NCBI GenBank assembly: GCA_031289065.1
Contig: JAITQI010000024.1
Coordinates: 1 to 18,763, forward strand
Length of the DNA: 18,763 nt
From: Oscillospiraceae bacterium
Lineage (GTDB): Bacteria > Bacillota > Clostridia > Oscillospirales > UBA929
Reading direction: 5' to 3'
Shown: one piece after another, positions 13,994-18,763 of the stretch
Layout of the letters: each line of letters begins with the position of its first letter
Position numbering within the stretch: position 1 is the stretch's first letter
The notes under the pieces: generated by a model
The model's input: the letters and a program-made list of their open reading frames with translations, nothing else
Databases searched by the model: none
Told to the model about the DNA's origin: nothing
Translations under genes and position numbers: made by a program

Positions 13994-14893
13994 CTAACGT
14001 GTTTGCGGGTCGTCCTGGGGGGCGCGGCGCAGGAGGAGGGGGATGGCGACCATACACAGGCAGAGCAGCAGGTTGCAGACGCTGTAAACGCTCTGGGGTA
14101 GAGAAAAATCCCAATACAATCCGCTTTCCCACAGGGAATATAAGACCGACATGAAGAGCGTATACAGCCAGATGACTCCGCACAGGGCGCTGGCCGTCAC
14201 GGCCAGGGCACCCCCCGGCGGCTTCAGATACCGGCGCAGGTTGACGCAGGAGGCCAACAGCCAGGCGGCGGGCACCGCGTCGGCGTAGAGGCTGATATAC
14301 GACCAGGAGAAAAACACCTCGGGGTAAACGTCGGCGGAACCGAACAGGAGCACCATGACCCCTACGTTGAGGAAGGCCGACAGGGCGTACAGCGACCCGG
14401 TGACGACGACCACCACCCGAGCCGAGCCCCGGAGGGCGGCTCCCAACAGAATGAGGCCCGCGGCGGCGACAAGCGCCAGGAAAACCGCGAGGTAAACCGT
14501 CCGTTCCCCGAGCAAATCATACAGGATTTCGTAGCCGCCCAGGAGGGAGACGAGCTCATACAGCGCCATGAGGCCAAACCCGACGGCGCACAGCAAGGCC
14601 CCCGCCACGGAAACCCCGCCACGGACAATGGGATCCGGCGGCAAAATGGCCTGGCTATACATCGGCTGCTGGTATACCGGCTGCTGATAAGGCGGCTGTT
14701 GGTACGTCGGCTGTTGATATACCGGTTGTTGGTAGGTCGGCTGCTGGTAGGTCGGGCCGCCCTGGGGCGGGTACTGGGGGACATAAGGCGGGGGATAGGG
14801 TGCATACCCTTGAGGCGGCACCCCCGACGGGACATAGGGCGGCGTTTGCCGCGGCGGCGCCGACCCAGGCGGGGTGGACGACCAATCGCTCAT
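13994..14893 (-). CDS. Membrane protein with Pro/Tyr/Gln repeat tail, in the glycogen cluster
   Basis: Not recognised as a named family. The 299 residues split into a disordered N-terminal tail (1-90) and six predicted membrane helices (about 94-118, 132-153, 159-185, 199-218, 229-252, 268-288). The tail begins MSDWSSTPPGSAPP and holds six YQQP units in a five-residue repeat (about 48-78: TYQQP, TYQQP, VYQQP, TYQQP, PYQQP, VYQQP). A degenerate YSQA follows, and a YPPP/YVPQYPP region precedes them. The ATG at 14893 is used because an upstream extension to 14950 has no ribosome site; AAGGCGGG precedes the chosen start by 7 bases. It lies between glgD and glgA in the same direction, so it is co-transcribed or nearly so. 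A function in polymer or envelope physiology is only speculation. Confidence 0.8.
   Translation of the reverse strand: MSDWSSTPPGSAPPRQTPPYVPSGVPPQGYAPYPPPYVPQYPPQGGPTYQQPTYQQPVYQQPTYQQPPYQQPVYQQPMYSQAILPPDPIVRGGVSVAGALLCAVGFGLMALYELVSLLGGYEILYDLLGERTVYLAVFLALVAAAGLILLGAALRGSARVVVVVTGSLYALSAFLNVGVMVLLFGSADVYPEVFFSWSYISLYADAVPAAWLLASCVNLRRYLKPPGGALAVTASALCGVIWLYTLFMSVLYSLWESGLYWDFSLPQSVYSVCNLLLCLCMVAIPLLLRRAPQDDPQTR
14655..14750 (-). repeat. 15-bp coding tandem repeat of the YQQP tail
   Basis: About six 15-base units, each encoding (T/V/P)-Tyr-Gln-Gln-Pro, lie in frame in the membrane-protein gene. They vary at synonymous positions (TATCAACAG, TACCAACAG, TACCAGCAG), which suggests selection on the peptide and not a recent slippage burst. 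Copy number could still vary between strains. Confidence 0.85.
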
Positions 14894-14939
14894 AGTAATA
14901 CCCGCCTTCCCAAGATGAATTTTTTGTGGAGGAAACGAC

Positions 14940-15035
14940 GCGACGCGCAATTGACAATTTAGGAATCGCGCTGTGCGCGATATTGAATTGCCGCGCAGCG
15001 GCTCCGCAATTTTTAATTCTTAATTTTTAATTAGC
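14940..15035. repeat. Hairpin-rich intergenic element between glgD and the membrane protein
   Basis: From left to right: CGCGCAATTGACAATTT, a perfect stem ATCGCGC-TGT-GCGCGAT (14965-14981), a stem GCCGC-GCA-GCGGC (14990-15002), and an AT-rich tail made of two AATTTTTAAT copies (from 15008). The two stems in a row with AT-rich flanks look like a MITE- or REP-type dispersed element; I know very similar sequences as repeated intergenic spacers in Oscillospiraceae-type genomes. No gene could be seen in it. Confidence 0.65.
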
Positions 15036-15038
15036 CGT

Positions 15039-16160
15039 TCACACGACGCTGCCCTTAGAGACCGCGATGGGGTAGGTGGCGTGGCCCATGAGCATGCGGC
15101 CGGGGCCGATGACGACCTCTTTGTCGGTGATGGCGTAGCCGAGGATGGCGCCAGAGGAGACGCGGGTGTCCTGCAAGAGGACGCTGTTGTGCACCCGGAC
15201 GCCGGGTTCGATGCGCACGCCCCGGGAGAGGATGCTGTTTTCGACGTCCCCCTCGATGTAACAGCCGTCGGCCACGATGCAGTTTTGCACCCGGGCGTCA
15301 GGGCCGTAGTAGGCCGAGGCCTCGTCCCGCACCTTGGTTTTGATGGGGCGGTCTTTTAAGAACAGGGAGGCCCGGGCGTCGGCCCGGAGCATGTCCATGT
15401 TGTGTTTGAAGTAGGCGGCCACGGTGGTCATGCGGGCGGCGTAGCCCTCGAAGACGTAGCCGTACAGACCCAGAGAGCCCAGCATGTTTTGCAGGACGTC
15501 CCGCTCGAAGTCGTACAGATTGTGCGCCGCGCAGTGGGACACCAGGCTGAGCAGCAGGGGTTTGGACAGGATATAGACCCCCAGCATTTCCAGCGCGCCG
15601 TCCATGTCCCGGCCCCGGGCGAGGTCGGAGATGCGACCGGTGCCGCCGAGGGTCAGGAAAGAGGAAAACTCCTGCTGCCCCAGGCGTTGTGGGGTGCATA
15701 GCACCGTGATGTCCGCCCCGGTGTCCACATGCCGCCGGAGCGCGTCCTCCAGGGGCAGGTTAGCCACCAGGCCGCCTTCGGCCACCACCACATAGTCCTG
15801 ACGGATATGGGACAAATAGGAGGAGATATTGTACAGAGCGGCCATGTTGCCCAGGAAAACGCCCTCATAGGGCCCGCTGCCGGCATAGCTGAAGGGGGGT
15901 AGCAACCGCAACCCGCCCCGCTTGCGGGACAGGTCCCAGTTTTTGCCCGACTCCAGATGGTCCAGGAGGGACTGGTAGTTTTCCCGCATGACCACGCCCA
16001 CGTCGGTGACTCCGGCGTTGACCATGTTGGAGAGCATGAAATCGATCACCCGATACCGCCCGCCGAAGGGCAGGGAGGGCACGGCGCGGCGCTCGGTGAG
16101 TTCCTTGAGGTTCTCCCCGCCCTTGGCGTAGGCGAAGATCAGCCCATGCATATCGTTCAT
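15039..16160 (-). CDS. glgD: GlgD, non-catalytic glucose-1-phosphate adenylyltransferase subunit
   Basis: The partner of GlgC found in Firmicutes. It boosts or regulates ADP-glucose pyrophosphorylase but lost the catalytic residues. The 373 residues align with GlgC (FGGRYRVIDFMLSNMVNAG; YLSHIRQDYVVVAEGG; a left-handed beta-helix C-terminus from about 290). The nucleotide loop reads AYAKGGENLKELTERR in place of GlgC's LAGGQGSRL, and the GDHIYKMDY site is replaced by EGGLVANLP. ATG at 16160 overlaps the glgC stop in ATGA, so translation is coupled and the two subunits are probably made together. The intergenic hairpin element follows the stop. Confidence 0.95.
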   Translation of the reverse strand: MNDMHGLIFAYAKGGENLKELTERRAVPSLPFGGRYRVIDFMLSNMVNAGVTDVGVVMRENYQSLLDHLESGKNWDLSRKRGGLRLLPPFSYAGSGPYEGVFLGNMAALYNISSYLSHIRQDYVVVAEGGLVANLPLEDALRRHVDTGADITVLCTPQRLGQQEFSSFLTLGGTGRISDLARGRDMDGALEMLGVYILSKPLLLSLVSHCAAHNLYDFERDVLQNMLGSLGLYGYVFEGYAARMTTVAAYFKHNMDMLRADARASLFLKDRPIKTKVRDEASAYYGPDARVQNCIVADGCYIEGDVENSILSRGVRIEPGVRVHNSVLLQDTRVSSGAILGYAITDKEVVIGPGRMLMGHATYPIAVSKGSVV

Positions 16161-17371
16161 TGCGCCGCCTCCTTGGCCGGGACGTCGGCGCCCGCCATTT
16201 CTTTCGGGAGCAGCACCGCCCCCGCGCCCACATGCACCGCCGGACCGACCACGGCCACGCCCCAGTCCTTGGGATTGACCGCGCTGGGGTCGGCCCCCAC
16301 CCGGGCCCCTCGGCCCACCACGGCGTCCTCGGCGATGATGGCGTATTCCACCACGGCGTCCTCGCCGATGACCGCGCCGGGCATGACGATGGAATATTTC
16401 ACCCGAGCCCCGGCTTTCACCGTGCCCCCGGTGAAGATCACCGAATTTTCCACGGAGCCGTAGACCTCGCAGCCCTCGGTGACCAGGGAGTGGGACACTC
16501 GGGCCGCCGGGCCGACGAAGTGGGGGGGTGTACCGGTGGAGCGGGCGTAAATGCGCCAGGCGGGGTCAAAGATGTTGAGTTGCCCGCCGGCCAGCAGATC
16601 CATGTTGGCCTCCCAGAGGCTGTCGATGGTGCCCACGTCTTTCCAGTAGCCCTTGAAGCGGTGGGAGAACAGTTTCTCCCCGGCGGCCAGCATGGCCGGG
16701 ATGATGTTGCCGCCGAAGTCGTTTTTGGAGGCGGGGTTGGCCTCGTCGGCCAAGAGATAGGCCCGGAGCTTCTTCCAGGAGAAGACGTACACGCCCATGG
16801 AGGCCAGGTTGCTCTGGGGTTTTTTGGGCTTCTCCTCAAAGCTGACGATGCTCCCGTCGTCCCGGGTGTTCATGATGCCGAAACGGGAGGCCTCGGAGGG
16901 GGGCACTTCGATGACCGCGATGGTGCAGTCGGCCTCGGTCTTTTTGTGTTGGGCGATCATTTTGCGGTAGTCCATTTTATAGATGTGATCCCCGGAGAGG
17001 ATGAGGACATACTCGGGGTCGTAGGTCTCGATGAAGCCGATATTCTGATAGATGGCGTTGGCCGTCCCCTTGTACCAGGTGCCGCCCTTGCTTTTGACAT
17101 AGGGCGGTAGCACACGGACGCCTCCCTCCAGGCGGTCCAGGTCCCAGGGCAGGCCGGAGCCGATGTAGGCGTTGAGGGCGTGGGGCTGGTACTGGGTAAG
17201 GACACCCACCGTGTCAATGTTGGAGTTGGCGCAGTTAGACAGGGGGAAGTCGATGATCCGGAACTTCCCCCCGAAGGGCACCGCCGGTTTGGCCACGTCG
17301 GTGGTCAGCACATACAGTCGGCTGCCCTGACCCCCCGCCAACAGCATGGCGACGCATTCTTTTTTTCGCAC
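16157..17371 (-). CDS. glgC: Glucose-1-phosphate adenylyltransferase (ADP-glucose pyrophosphorylase)
   Basis: This enzyme makes ADP-glucose from ATP and glucose-1-phosphate, the committed step of glycogen synthesis. The 404 residues match the clostridial size. It carries the nucleotide loop LAGGQGSRL, the site FGGKFRIIDFPLSNC, GTANAIYQN, the catalytic-Asp motif SGDHIYKMDY, FEEKPKKP and KDVGTIDSLWEANMDLL. The left-handed beta-helix regulatory domain is at the C-terminus. The start is the GTG at 17371 (VRKKECVAMLLAGG); the next ATG would cut the first beta-strand. GGTGG lies 9 bases upstream. An open frame to 17497 is not used, as it would begin inside glgB. It follows glgB by 88 bases. Confidence 0.96.
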   Translation of the reverse strand: MRKKECVAMLLAGGQGSRLYVLTTDVAKPAVPFGGKFRIIDFPLSNCANSNIDTVGVLTQYQPHALNAYIGSGLPWDLDRLEGGVRVLPPYVKSKGGTWYKGTANAIYQNIGFIETYDPEYVLILSGDHIYKMDYRKMIAQHKKTEADCTIAVIEVPPSEASRFGIMNTRDDGSIVSFEEKPKKPQSNLASMGVYVFSWKKLRAYLLADEANPASKNDFGGNIIPAMLAAGEKLFSHRFKGYWKDVGTIDSLWEANMDLLAGGQLNIFDPAWRIYARSTGTPPHFVGPAARVSHSLVTEGCEVYGSVENSVIFTGGTVKAGARVKYSIVMPGAVIGEDAVVEYAIIAEDAVVGRGARVGADPSAVNPKDWGVAVVGPAVHVGAGAVLLPKEMAGADVPAKEAAQ

Positions 17372-17459
17372 GCGAAAACACCACCGTCTTTCAGAGGTTA
17401 GGGATTCGCCGCGAGGGAACGGCCCCGCGCATCTATGTTTCCTCCGTCGTCGTCCTGTG

Positions 17460-18763
17460 TCATTGGTCTTCGGTTTTTTGCAGGAGCAGGGCCCCATAGG
17501 GGGGCAGGGTAAAGGTCAGGGACTGGGGCTGGCCCAGCCATTCGCCGGGGTCTGTGTATCGGATTTCGGGCTGGGGCTGGCCCCAGCCGCCGTAGGCGCT
17601 GTCGTCAGAGTTGAGCAGGGTGCGGTAGCCGCCGGGGGTGGGGACGCCCAGGCGGTAATATTCCTTGCGCAGGGGGGAGAAGTTGAAGACGGCGATGATT
17701 TCCCCGCCCTCTCCGTCCATGCGGCGGTAAGCCAGGGTGTTGCCCTGATAGTCCCCCAGGTTGAGCCAGGCGAAGCCCTCCCAGTCGCAGTCCCGCCGCC
17801 ACAGGGAGGGTTGGCGCAGATAGAGGTGGTTGAGGTCCCGGACATAGTCCCGGAGCTGACGGTGGCGCTCGTAGCCCAGCAGGTGCCAATCCAGGCTCTT
17901 GGCGAAGTCCCACTCGATGAACTGCCCGAACTCGCAGCCCATGAAGGTCAGTTTTTTGCCGGGATGGGTTATCATGTAGGTCAGGAACACGCGAACCCCG
18001 GCGAACTTGTCATCGTAATATCCGGGCATCTTATTGAGCAGAGATCCCTTGCCGTGGACGACTTCGTCGTGGGAGATAGGCAAAATGTAGTTTTCCGAGA
18101 AGGCGTACATCAGGGAAAACGTCAGGTCGTTGTGGTTATATTGCCGGAAGACCGGGTCCAGCTTGGCGTAATGGAGGATGTCGTTCATCCAGCCCATGTT
18201 CCACTTGAAGTTGAAGCCCAGGCCGCCCATGTAGGCCGGTTTGGTGACCATGGGCCAAGCGGTGGACTCCTCGGCGATCATCAGGGCGTGGGGGAAGTCG
18301 GAAAAAATCCGCTCGTTGAGGGTGCGGAAGAAGCTGACCGCCTCCAAATTTTCCCGGCCCCCGTGGACATTGGGCCGCCACTGGCCGCTCTTGCGCCCGT
18401 AGTCCAGGTAGAGCATGGAGGCCACCGCGTCCACCCGCAGGCCGTCGATGTGGTACACATCCAGCCAGAACAGGGCGGAGGACAGCAGGAAGGAGCGCAC
18501 TTCGTTGCGCCCGTAGTCAAACACCCGGGTACCCCATTCCTTGTGCTCCATTTTTGGGGGGTCGCCGTACTCGTAGCAGTAGGAGCCGTCGAACTCCACC
18601 AGGCCGAAGCCGTCCTTGGGGAAGTGGGCGGGCACCCAGTCCAGAATCACGCCCACCCCGGCCTGATGGCACCGGTCCACGAACCCCATGAAGTCGTGGG
18701 GGGTGCCGAAGCGGGAGGTGGGGGCGAAATAACCGGTCACCTGGTAGCCCCAGGAGGCGTCGA
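17460..18763 (-). CDS. glgB: 1,4-alpha-glucan branching enzyme (GH13), 3' part; 5' end outside window
   Basis: GlgB cuts an alpha-1,4 chain and re-attaches it in alpha-1,6 linkage. The frame is open to the right window edge, where DASWGYQVTGYFAPTSRFG matches the usual entry to the catalytic domain, so the N-terminal carbohydrate-binding domain is cut off. The visible 430 or so residues keep the catalytic set: nucleophile Asp in GLRVDAVASM (codon at 18429-18431), the acid/base Glu in LMIAEESTAWP and the transition-state Asp in SHDEVVHGK. FMGCEFGQFIEWDF and the C-terminal beta-domain complete it. The stop is at 17460. It is the first gene of the cluster seen; its promoter is outside the window. 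Confidence 0.96.
   Translation of the reverse strand, partial: DASWGYQVTGYFAPTSRFGTPHDFMGFVDRCHQAGVGVILDWVPAHFPKDGFGLVEFDGSYCYEYGDPPKMEHKEWGTRVFDYGRNEVRSFLLSSALFWLDVYHIDGLRVDAVASMLYLDYGRKSGQWRPNVHGGRENLEAVSFFRTLNERIFSDFPHALMIAEESTAWPMVTKPAYMGGLGFNFKWNMGWMNDILHYAKLDPVFRQYNHNDLTFSLMYAFSENYILPISHDEVVHGKGSLLNKMPGYYDDKFAGVRVFLTYMITHPGKKLTFMGCEFGQFIEWDFAKSLDWHLLGYERHRQLRDYVRDLNHLYLRQPSLWRRDCDWEGFAWLNLGDYQGNTLAYRRMDGEGGEIIAVFNFSPLRKEYYRLGVPTPGGYRTLLNSDDSAYGGWGQPQPEIRYTDPGEWLGQPQSLTFTLPPYGALLLQKTEDQ

Noticed and set aside
14655..14750. CRISPR-like series of short repeats
   Set aside because: The 15-base units are contiguous, in frame and encode YQQP; there are no spacers and no cas genes.

Overview
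The window looks like chromosomal DNA from a GC-rich, Gram-positive anaerobe of the class Clostridia, most likely Oscillospirales/Ruminococcaceae-like. This is inferred from the paired GlgC/GlgD, a sensory-type [FeFe]-hydrogenase protein, a DUF4860-like pilus gene, clean sigma-A promoters and Shine-Dalgarno sites, and characteristic stuttering intergenic repeats. No 16S or other taxonomic marker is present, so this is not proven. Every gene lies on the minus strand, so the order of transcription runs from the right end to the left end. No gene-free stretch exceeds 300 bases.

Right third (18763 to 9886): a glycogen cluster in the order glgB (5' end cut by the window edge), glgC, glgD (ATGA overlap with glgC), a six-helix membrane protein with a Pro/Tyr/Gln repeat tail, glgA and glgP. 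GlgC makes ADP-glucose, with GlgD as its non-catalytic partner. GlgA polymerises it, GlgB branches the product, and GlgP breaks it down to glucose-1-phosphate. The membrane protein sits inside this set with no known glycogen role, and a hairpin-rich intergenic repeat precedes it. A hairpin terminator lies between glgA and glgP. An M29 metallo-aminopeptidase (9736-8504) follows and ends at a strong UUCG-loop terminator.

Middle (8378 to 4377): a compact type IV pilus cluster. It holds PilC/GspF, a small membrane-anchored protein, a DUF4860-like protein, two pseudopilin-like proteins and the ATPase PilT, and it ends in a terminator. PilB, a prepilin peptidase and an obvious major pilin are absent from the window.

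Left (4155 to 1): the most unusual gene is a single unit bounded by terminators. It encodes a soluble protein in which two ferredoxin clusters, an altered [FeFe]-hydrogenase H-cluster domain and a further Fe-S domain are fused to a chemoreceptor signalling domain. This suggests a cytoplasmic H2/redox sensor that talks to a chemotaxis-type or pilus system. Downstream come a cysteine-free Rrf2 regulator with its own promoter, a GT-C membrane glycosyltransferase, and a tRNA-Thr(GGT) cut by the left window edge and driven by a perfect-consensus promoter.

Two families of short intergenic repeats (GACAGA-type and TTGTCAATTG/CGCGTC-type) recur between genes.
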